A stretch of 15,320 nucleotides of DNA, from contig JBLIGQ010000060.1 of the NCBI GenBank assembly GCA_047636995.1, positions 1-15,320 on the forward strand, read 5' to 3'. The position numbers were made by a program, and so were the translations under genes. This DNA comes from JAQWQB01 sp047636995 (GTDB taxonomy: Bacteria; Bacteroidota; Bacteroidia; Flavobacteriales_D; Sanyastnellaceae). Below the pieces are notes generated by a model. It saw nothing but the letters and a program-made list of their open reading frames with translations, was not told the origin of the DNA and ran no database searches. Of this stretch, positions 8,500-14,353 are shown piece after piece (positions within the stretch are counted from its first letter, which is position 1; every line of letters begins with the position of its first letter).

Positions 8500-8529
8500 G
8501 TTGAAATTCCTATTAGGGGTTAATTCAAC
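8500..8529. terminator. stem-loop candidate downstream of the phosphoesterase gene
   Basis: GTTGAAATT (8500-8508) can pair with AATTCAAC (8522-8529) with one bulged base; the loop is 13 nt. It lies 17-46 nt beyond the stop of the minus-strand phosphoesterase gene, where a terminator would be expected. There is no T-run after the stem and the stem is A/T-rich, so an intrinsic terminator is uncertain. The rest of the 156-bp spacer (8390-8545) must hold the promoter for DUF5686-lptB. The best -7 match there is TACATTCG on the minus strand, with no convincing -33 element. Confidence 0.3.
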
Positions 8530-8545
8530 TCAAGGATATTGCTCT

Positions 8546-10927
8546 TTACAGCACTACAAAAGTCGCGTAGGCAACTTTCACACCCTTTTGCATAATAGCG
8601 AAGGAGTAGATTCCTTGTTTCAAACTCCCTTGTTGTATTTTAAATCCAAGCGGAGTTGATTTATAAGTGCATTGAACGCGCTTTCCGTTTGAGTCGAAAA
8701 CCAATACATCTGCTTGTGAATTGTCTGCGTCAGGATAGGAAATAAAGGTTTCCTTTGACCAAGGATTCGGCTGTGTACGAGCGGTGGGTATCGGTAAGAC
8801 TTCTGCGTTTTCTATGCTTGAGCCTCCTTCGCAATCACTGTTCGGGTTCCCAACAAAAAGAAATAGGTCATCGAAGTAACTGTCATTGTCACTGCCAGCA
8901 AAACGTGTTCCAGTCAATTCCATTTGAATTATTCCTGTATTCAAAGGGATGGGAGCTGAATTGTCTAACAAAGTCCATGTATTATTGAGGGTTGAATACT
9001 CCTCTGTTGAGCCAAGAGCAATCATTCCCGAAGTGAAAAAGTTCAGCTTGAAACTCGGGATGTCATCTCCACCCCAATTGGAAAGAAAGCCGCCCCATTG
9101 CGCCAGGTAGTTGCCCGCATTGATTGAGTCAGCAAATGAACTTACGTCTACGTCTTGGAGGGCAAGGCCAAATTCATTGTCATTGCAAACGCCTCCCACC
9201 GCAAAGAACAGATCTCCGTTGTTTGGGTCAATACCCCCGCATTCCCCTGCCATAAGCGCTTCAAACTCTCCTTCAACGGCGGTCCAATTGAGAATACCTA
9301 ACTCTGCGTTGGGGTTCAGAAGAAGGTTTTGGGACATGCCGTTCGGGCAGGTACTGAAAGAAGCGGGTTCAGACCAGTTTCCCCAGTTCATTTCACGGTC
9401 TCTATAACGCACTCTCCAGCAATAAGAAAGGTCTGACATAAGGCCATTTACAGGTGTTTCAGTGAGGTCATCGCCCGCTTGTGTGTCTGCATTGTTGTAT
9501 TGATTTTCATAGTTTTTCCAGTCTTCAAAGACCACGAAGTCAAAGTTGCATTCTGTAGCGATCTGCCAATGTGATTGCCCATGGAGTGAATTGGGTTCTA
9601 GAGATTCGAAAACACTTGCATTTAAGGTTATTTCTGTGACCGGTAAAGTGACATCCAGGGGTGAAATGGATTCAGGTGCTTGCACCATTCCGTTTGCTTT
9701 GCGAATAACTAGGCTGTCTGTAATTTCGTTGTCGCGGTTAATTTGCGCGTTTCCCCTGCTAATGCGTTTAACAGTAAAAGCTGGGTCATCACCAGCGGTC
9801 ACTTCAACACTCACAAATCCCCATTCATCTTGAGAGACTGAAAATTCATCGTAGTCAAATTGTGGCCAATCTCCCCAATAGTCAATTGCACCGCCTGCTG
9901 TTGCTACGTTGATCCACAAATGCTTATGATCACGTGATTGACCGCGAGAATAGCCATGAGTATGCCCGAAGAAGTGAATACTGGGTTTGTTGCAGTCAGT
10001 GGTGAACGCTTCTAATAGTTCAATCACTTCTCCTGTGAAATCTGACTCTCCGGGTGTCCAAAGCTCAGACTTGTGCGGGTGGTGCAGCTGCGCGAAAACG
10101 AAATCAATGCTATCAGCAGTGCATGTTTCAGCTAAAACACCAGAGAGCCAAGTCAATTGCTCTTCATTGTTGAATGGGCCATTGGAATCCATTCCGATAA
10201 TACGTGTATTGCCATAGTCTTTGAACCACCAGTGCTCTTCAAAACCATTCGAGCCGTTTTCAGGCAATTTGAAGTAATTGAAGAAATAGACCGAATTGTT
10301 TTCATGATTTCCTGGAACGGGGTAGACGGGAACTTCGCCAAAAAGGGTTTGCCCAGGATCGAAAAAATCCTCTTTCCATTGGTCAAAACTCAAGCCGTTC
10401 TCAACCAAATCACCAGGAATCATGACCAAAGCGATGTTGTCTGAAGGTGATGCATCTCCATTTTCATCAAGGTAATCTAGGATGCCATCATGAATGATTT
10501 CGTCAAATTTATTCGGGTTGTTCCCATCAATCTGCATGTCACTCATAGCGATGATTCGGAATGACTCATCATCTGAGGCAAATGGGGGTGTTTTGAATTG
10601 AAAGACTTGTGATTCAGTGCCGTCAGTGATCACCTTGTAGTAGTACTTTGTGAACCGGTCAAGTCCTGAAATTGTGACTTCGTGGAGTTGCATTCCGTTG
10701 TTGGCAGATGTGCTTCCAGAAGTGGTGTTTCCAAGGGCCTCATCTAAGCCCCATTCAACAGTACTTTCTAATGCTGCATCGGTTTCCCAAATGACGGTAA
10801 TTGAATTTGGTTCGGCATCTTGCAAAAAAGGGCCAATAACAATGGAGTTTTGGGCAAAGGATGTGAGCCCAACTAACATGCTTGTAAAAGCGAGAAAAGA
10901 GTGCGTCAAAGGAGTTGTTTCGTACAA
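8546..10927 (-). CDS. secreted purple-acid-phosphatase-like metallophosphoesterase with type-A T9SS tail
   Basis: A calcineurin-type dimetal phosphoesterase, secreted or surface-anchored; substrate unknown. In the 793-residue reading, a hydrophobic stretch to about residue 25 (TSFAQ) is the signal peptide. An FN3-like domain as in purple acid phosphatases covers 28-115 (IGPFLQDAEPNSITVIWETD). The catalytic domain (about 122-375) has SDMQ (129-132), PGDLVENG (171-178), GNHE (206-209), LHHPH (281-285) and GHTHGYSR (321-328). So all metal-binding blocks are present, with DxQ replacing the usual DxH. A second FN3-like region (about 420-527), a probable jelly-roll carbohydrate-binding-like domain (about 533-693, NPNAELG start) and a Por secretion tail (about 718-793, QPNPWSKETFISY) follow. 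The start is uncertain: the first in-frame start is TTG at 10927, but TTG at 10909 gives a neater 20-residue signal peptide; the first ATG (10879) truncates it. Confidence 0.85.
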   Translation of the reverse strand: MYETTPLTHSFLAFTSMLVGLTSFAQNSIVIGPFLQDAEPNSITVIWETDAALESTVEWGLDEALGNTTSGSTSANNGMQLHEVTISGLDRFTKYYYKVITDGTESQVFQFKTPPFASDDESFRIIAMSDMQIDGNNPNKFDEIIHDGILDYLDENGDASPSDNIALVMIPGDLVENGLSFDQWKEDFFDPGQTLFGEVPVYPVPGNHENNSVYFFNYFKLPENGSNGFEEHWWFKDYGNTRIIGMDSNGPFNNEEQLTWLSGVLAETCTADSIDFVFAQLHHPHKSELWTPGESDFTGEVIELLEAFTTDCNKPSIHFFGHTHGYSRGQSRDHKHLWINVATAGGAIDYWGDWPQFDYDEFSVSQDEWGFVSVEVTAGDDPAFTVKRISRGNAQINRDNEITDSLVIRKANGMVQAPESISPLDVTLPVTEITLNASVFESLEPNSLHGQSHWQIATECNFDFVVFEDWKNYENQYNNADTQAGDDLTETPVNGLMSDLSYCWRVRYRDREMNWGNWSEPASFSTCPNGMSQNLLLNPNAELGILNWTAVEGEFEALMAGECGGIDPNNGDLFFAVGGVCNDNEFGLALQDVDVSSFADSINAGNYLAQWGGFLSNWGGDDIPSFKLNFFTSGMIALGSTEEYSTLNNTWTLLDNSAPIPLNTGIIQMELTGTRFAGSDNDSYFDDLFLFVGNPNSDCEGGSSIENAEVLPIPTARTQPNPWSKETFISYPDADNSQADVLVFDSNGKRVQCTYKSTPLGFKIQQGSLKQGIYSFAIMQKGVKVAYATFVVL

Positions 10928-10932
10928 AGGTA
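10925..10932 (-). promoter_or_regulatory. exact TAnnTTTG -7 element before the phosphoesterase gene
   Basis: On the minus strand TACCTTTG (10932-10925) matches the Bacteroidota -7 consensus exactly. It lies in the 25-bp gap after the rlmF stop. No TTG is found 17-23 bp upstream, where the sequence is the last codons of rlmF, so the promoter is half-supported. It overlaps the outermost TTG start candidate of the phosphoesterase gene. If used, translation must begin further in. Confidence 0.4.
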
Positions 10933-10952
10933 GGCAATTAGCCGAGGACGAT

Positions 10953-11915
10953 TTATTGCCAGCGCTTCACCCATTCTGTTTGTTCTTGGGGCGACAAGAA
11001 AGTCCAAGCAACAATTCTGCTCACTTTGTTTCCTTGAGCCATAGGCAGTGTTTTCATGTCAACCACTTCAAGTGCCCGAAAGGCCTTATAGATGGCTTCT
11101 AAGTTGGTTTCTTTTGAGACTAAAGTTGAGAACCAAAAAATGTTCTTCCCGAATTTCTTGCTTTCGCGAACCATGTTCCGGACAAACTTTTTTTCGCCTC
11201 CCTCACACCAAAGTTCGTTTCCTTTTCCGCCGAAGTTTGAGACGGCCTTTCTGGTTTTTACACCGCTGAGGTTACTGACTTTCTGTGCGCCGACTTTGGT
11301 TGCTTCTGCCTGCGAGCTGTGAAATGGCGGATTGCAAATAGAGAGGTCAAAGAATTCGTCTTTTTTCAAGACACCAAAAAACACATCTTTAGCAGAGGGC
11401 TGGTGGCGCAGTTCAACAGCACCTTTTAAGCTTTCGTTGGAGTTGATGATGGCTTTTGAAGATTTCAAAGAAACCTCGTCTATGTCAGTTCCAGTAAATT
11501 TCCATCCGTATTCTATGTGGCCAATGATAGGGTAGATGCAGCTAGCGCCAATTCCAACATCAACACATCTGATTTTTTCTCCCTTAGGCAGTTCACCTCC
11601 GTTTGACAGGGCAATTAGATCAGCCATGTTATGAATGTAGTCTGCTCTTCCGGGAATAGGGGGCGAAAGATAGCTGTGTGGCACATCCCAATTTTCGATG
11701 CCGTAATGCATCTTTAACAATGCTTGGTTCAGGGTTTTTACCGCCCTTGGGTCAGCAAAATTGATGGACTCATTGCCGTATTTATTTTTCGTGACGTAAT
11801 GCTTGAGTTGCGGGATTTCTGCGTTAAGCGACTTGAAATCATAACGTTGACGGTGTTTGCTTCTCGGGTGGAGCATTGATTTCTCTTCTGCTCCTTTGTT
11901 GTTTTCTTCAGACAT
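10953..11915 (-). CDS. rlmF: 23S rRNA (adenine(1618)-N(6))-methyltransferase
   Basis: Transfers a methyl group from S-adenosylmethionine to N6 of A1618 (E. coli numbering) of 23S rRNA. With the start chosen here the protein has 320 residues, close to E. coli RlmF. Family landmarks are MLHPRSKHRQRYDF near the N-terminus (14-27), the SAM-binding motif VDVGIGASCIYP (118-129), the acidic GTDID loop (142-146) and the catalytic NPPF motif (195-198) of N6-adenine methyltransferases. The frame is open up to a GTG at 12035. The extra 40 residues have no family counterpart and would overlap the DUF1456 gene by 110 bp, so I prefer the ATG at 11915, leaving a 10-bp gap. A second ATG at 11876 gives a start directly at LHPR and is a minor alternative. 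It sits fourth in the likely kdsD-tatC-DUF1456-rlmF unit. Confidence 0.92.
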   Translation of the reverse strand: MSEENNKGAEEKSMLHPRSKHRQRYDFKSLNAEIPQLKHYVTKNKYGNESINFADPRAVKTLNQALLKMHYGIENWDVPHSYLSPPIPGRADYIHNMADLIALSNGGELPKGEKIRCVDVGIGASCIYPIIGHIEYGWKFTGTDIDEVSLKSSKAIINSNESLKGAVELRHQPSAKDVFFGVLKKDEFFDLSICNPPFHSSQAEATKVGAQKVSNLSGVKTRKAVSNFGGKGNELWCEGGEKKFVRNMVRESKKFGKNIFWFSTLVSKETNLEAIYKAFRALEVVDMKTLPMAQGNKVSRIVAWTFLSPQEQTEWVKRWQ

Positions 11916-11925
11916 AACGGCCGTA

Positions 11926-12393
11926 TTAACGGTTAGTACTGTTGTAGCTGCGCTGCATTCCATACAAGAATTTGCGCAGGAATTGATCTTTACATTGAGC
12001 GTATTGGCGCTGACTAGGATTGCGGAACAGGGCACTCAACTCATGCTTACTCACTTTCATTCCGCCAACATCAAGCATGTTCAGAATGTCATCGTCACGC
12101 AAGTTGAGGGCAATTTTAAGCTTTCTCAGAATCATGTTATTACTAAGTACACGCTCAGGGGGTGGGGCTAAACCTTCTTTTTTACCACGTTTCATGGTAA
12201 TAAATCCATTGAGAAAGACAGCGAGGTACTGATCCATCAAGTCAACGAAATCAGGGTCGTCATCTTTCTTCAGCCAGCTACTGATCTGAGCGCGTGTTAC
12301 AGGCACGCCTTCGAGGGTGAAGAGATGCATCATTTGATCATCGCTGAAGTCAAATGTATATCGAACACGTCTAAGTACGTCGTTATTTGTCAT
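11926..12393 (-). CDS. DUF1456 family protein (YehS-like)
   Basis: A 155-residue, probably cytoplasmic helical protein of unknown function, related to E. coli YehS. It consists of two copies of a ~70-residue unit. Residues 1-70 (TNNDVLRRVRYTFDFSDDQM) and 84-150 (SNNMILRKLKIALNLRDDDI) align in N-N-x-L-R-x-[LV]-[KR], then a DD pair, a G-x-x-[VL]-[ST] turn and a [FM]-L-x-x-F-[LI]-x-G-[FM] end. This duplication is typical of DUF1456. There is no signal peptide or membrane segment, and no catalytic motif is recognised. The ATG at 12393 follows a 70-bp gap after tatC; rlmF begins 10 bp after its stop, so the two are likely cotranscribed. A role in RNA or ribosome biology could be guessed from that neighbour, but nothing in the protein itself shows it. 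Confidence 0.87.
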   Translation of the reverse strand: MTNNDVLRRVRYTFDFSDDQMMHLFTLEGVPVTRAQISSWLKKDDDPDFVDLMDQYLAVFLNGFITMKRGKKEGLAPPPERVLSNNMILRKLKIALNLRDDDILNMLDVGGMKVSKHELSALFRNPSQRQYAQCKDQFLRKFLYGMQRSYNSTNR

Positions 12394-12400
12394 GCGGCAG

Positions 12401-12416
12401 TGTCATTTCGAGTGAC
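12401..12416. repeat. short motif resembling the start of a common Bacteroidota intergenic repeat
   Basis: TGTCATTTCGAGTGAC lies in the 70-bp spacer between tatC and the DUF1456 gene. It is an imperfect palindrome (GTCA at 12402-12405, TGAC at 12413-12416). From memory, GTCATTTCGAG opens an intergenic repeat seen many times in Bacteroidota genomes, so this may be a decayed copy. Only one copy is seen in this window. No clear promoter or terminator is seen in the rest of the spacer. Confidence 0.3.
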
Positions 12417-12463
12417 AAAGGTTGAATTTTTTAGCGAGGTTTAGACTACGCTTTGAAAGCTTA

Positions 12464-13273
12464 TCATGCCAGTTCTTCGGCACGAGCCTTTTGAACGCGC
12501 TTACTTATTACAATACTTATTTCATAAAGTAAAAGAACCGGCACAGCTACCATGATTTGACTTGTGAGGTCTGGAGGTGTAATGATGGCTGATAGAACAA
12601 GCACTACTACGAGGGAGTGCTTTCTGTATTTCCTTAGAAGTTCTGGTGTTACAATGCCTATTTTAGAAAGGAAGTATACTGCAATTGGCAATTGAAAAAT
12701 GAAGCCTGTAGCCAGAGTGATGGAGGCTACCAGTTTCATATAAGACATGATCGTGATCTTGGACTCTACATCAGCAAGCTCATAGTTGCCTAAGAATTGC
12801 AATGAAAGTGGGGCAATTCCGAAGTACCCAAAAGCGACTCCAAGGAAGAACAAAAGGGAAGTGTACAGAGTGATTCCGCGCACAGCTTTTGATTCTTTCA
12901 TGCGCAATCCAGGCTTGATGAAGGTCCAGAATTGCCAGAAAATGAAAGGGAATGCGATAATGACTCCTCCTATGAGGGAAACAATAATGTGGGCTGTGAA
13001 TTTCCCTAGCATGGTGGTGTTGATAATGTCATAATCAATGCTCGTAACACACATTGATTCTCCTAAATTCAATGCGTGAGAAAGCCAACACCAGGCTCTG
13101 AAAGAGATGAAATCCAATTTACGTGGAGCGAAAATGATATCATCAAAAACGAAATCTTTCAGGGTGAAAAGAACCACAGCGCCAATCATAATGGCAATCA
13201 CTGACCGCATCAATCTGAAACGGAGCTCTTCCAGGTGCTCCAAAAAACTCATGTCGTTGCTCTCTTCAGCCAT
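12464..13273 (-). CDS. tatC: Sec-independent (twin-arginine) protein translocase subunit TatC
   Basis: The inner-membrane receptor of the Tat pathway, which exports folded proteins carrying twin-arginine signal peptides. The 269-residue protein shows six hydrophobic segments at about 21-40, 93-115, 133-155, 178-200, 219-232 and 239-256. The conserved cytoplasmic N-terminus FLEHLEELRFRL (10-21) contains the glutamates that contact the signal peptide. FWQFWTFIKPGLRMKE (112-127) corresponds to the second conserved cytoplasmic loop including its glutamate. ITPPDLTSQ (231-239) is the usual late signature. The first periplasmic loop (about 41-92) is longer than in E. coli and holds Cys62 and Cys75. 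tatA/tatB are not adjacent, so they must be encoded elsewhere. The ATG at 13273 lies 15 bp after the kdsD stop, so the pair is probably one operon. Confidence 0.95.
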   Translation of the reverse strand: MAEESNDMSFLEHLEELRFRLMRSVIAIMIGAVVLFTLKDFVFDDIIFAPRKLDFISFRAWCWLSHALNLGESMCVTSIDYDIINTTMLGKFTAHIIVSLIGGVIIAFPFIFWQFWTFIKPGLRMKESKAVRGITLYTSLLFFLGVAFGYFGIAPLSLQFLGNYELADVESKITIMSYMKLVASITLATGFIFQLPIAVYFLSKIGIVTPELLRKYRKHSLVVVLVLSAIITPPDLTSQIMVAVPVLLLYEISIVISKRVQKARAEELA

Positions 13274-13288
13274 TTCGTTCGTTCAATC

Positions 13289-14251
13289 CTAAAAAATTCC
13301 CTCTCTGAGAATATCATGCAAATGTACGATACCCTTGTAGTCTCCCTGCGAAGTGATGATAATTTGAGTGATGCTATTGCTTTCCATCATATGGTACCCT
13401 TCAACTGCAAGTACATCAGCATCCATTGTCTTGGGATTTACAGACATGATGTCAGCGGCGGTGGTGGTGGCGAAATTAAGTTCGCGTTCCAACATGCGGC
13501 GCACATCTCCATCTGTAATGATGCCCAGAAGTTTTCCGTTTTCGATCACTGCAGCCGCTCCCAGCCTTTTTGCTGAAATCTCAATGATAACATCTTTGAC
13601 TGGAGAGGTAGGAGCTACAGACGGACGAGCTTCTTGAAGAATATCTCCAAGGGTAACATAAAGTTTCTTTCCAAGTGCGCCGCCTGGATGGTATTTGGCG
13701 AAATCACTCGCTGTAAACCCACGTGCTTCCATGAGGCAAATGGCAATGGCATCACCCATGGCCAGCTGAGCTGTGGTGCTGGTTGTTGGTGCTAGATTGT
13801 TGGGGCAAGCTTCTTTCGTTACCGTCGTATTCACTACTAAGTCAGCACGTTGAGCTAGAAAAGAATCTAAGTTTCCTACCAATCCAACCAAGGTGTTGTT
13901 CATGCTCTTTACCAGGGGAACAAGGGCTTTTATCTCTGGCGAATTACCGCTTTTGGAGATGCAAATGACAATGTCATCAGGTTGCACAATTCCTAAATCG
14001 CCGTGAATGGCGTCAGCGGCATGCATGAAGAGCGCAGGTGTGCCGGTAGAGTTGAACGTTGCTACAAGCTTGTTCGCAATGTTTGCGCTTTTACCTATTC
14101 CGGTGAAAACTACCCTTCCGGTAGAGGCGAGTAGGGCTTCAACAGTGCCTGTGAAGCCTTCGTCCAGAAAATTGATGAGTTGCGCAACCGCTTCTGATTC
14201 AAGCGTTAAGGTTTTCCGCGCGGAACTGATAATGGAGGTCGTGTTTTTCAA
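13289..14251 (-). CDS. kdsD: D-arabinose-5-phosphate isomerase (KpsF/GutQ family)
   Basis: Interconverts D-ribulose 5-phosphate and D-arabinose 5-phosphate, the first step of Kdo synthesis for LPS, in the cytoplasm. The 320-residue protein has a SIS domain (about 35-180) followed by two CBS domains (about 205-258 and 263-318), the standard architecture. Active-site and metal residues of E. coli KdsD (K59, H88, E111, E152, H193) all map with a constant offset of five to K54, H83, E106, E147 and H188. Motifs include GIGKSANIA (51-59), IHGDLG (82-87), SKSGNS (99-104), KEACPNNLAPT (146-156) and YHPGGALGKKL (187-197). No in-frame ATG lies upstream before a stop or within the first 76 codons, and homology begins near residue 10, so TTG at 14251 is the start. 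It is first in the tatC-containing unit. Its product feeds the LPS that LptB exports. Confidence 0.93.
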   Translation of the reverse strand: MKNTTSIISSARKTLTLESEAVAQLINFLDEGFTGTVEALLASTGRVVFTGIGKSANIANKLVATFNSTGTPALFMHAADAIHGDLGIVQPDDIVICISKSGNSPEIKALVPLVKSMNNTLVGLVGNLDSFLAQRADLVVNTTVTKEACPNNLAPTTSTTAQLAMGDAIAICLMEARGFTASDFAKYHPGGALGKKLYVTLGDILQEARPSVAPTSPVKDVIIEISAKRLGAAAVIENGKLLGIITDGDVRRMLERELNFATTTAADIMSVNPKTMDADVLAVEGYHMMESNSITQIIITSQGDYKGIVHLHDILREGIF

Positions 14252-14310
14252 TGGTTTTCGGAGAATAAAATTCAGGGAAGAATGTTCTGCCTCCCGCAGT
14301 GAAAATTCGT

Positions 14311-14318
14311 TATCTTTA
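14311..14318 (+). promoter_or_regulatory. possible recQ -7 element
   Basis: TATCTTTA matches seven of eight positions of TAnnTTTG and lies 25 bp before the recQ ATG. A -33 TTG is not seen at the right spacing; TTC at 14285 with a 23-bp gap is the closest. It would fire away from the kdsD promoter with the two -7 boxes only 6 bp apart on opposite strands. Confidence 0.3.
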
Positions 14319-14324
14319 ACTGTA

Positions 14325-14353
14325 CAAAAGTAGAAAAATCAAAATGACCACAA
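14325..14353 (-). promoter_or_regulatory. kdsD operon promoter, Bacteroidota type
   Basis: On the minus strand TTG (14353-14351) and TACTTTTG (14332-14325) are 18 bp apart, matching the -33 TTG and -7 TAnnTTTG pattern of this phylum. It is the best promoter in the window. Transcription would start near 14318, giving a leader of about 70 nt before the kdsD TTG start. The -33 element lies inside the first codons of the divergent recQ. Confidence 0.6.

Noticed and set aside
8546..10927. Loss of the first metal-binding histidine (SDMQ instead of DxH) as a sign of an inactive enzyme
   Set aside because: DxQ occurs in active calcineurin-type families such as ADP-ribose/CDP-alcohol diphosphatases, and all other metal-binding blocks are intact.
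10650..11102. 150-codon open frame on the plus strand across the rlmF/phosphoesterase junction
   Set aside because: It lies antisense to two well-supported genes, shows no recognisable domain, and its composition follows the opposite-strand codons.
10953..12035. 360-residue form of RlmF
   Set aside because: The first 40 residues have no family counterpart and overlap the DUF1456 gene; the inner ATG fits better.
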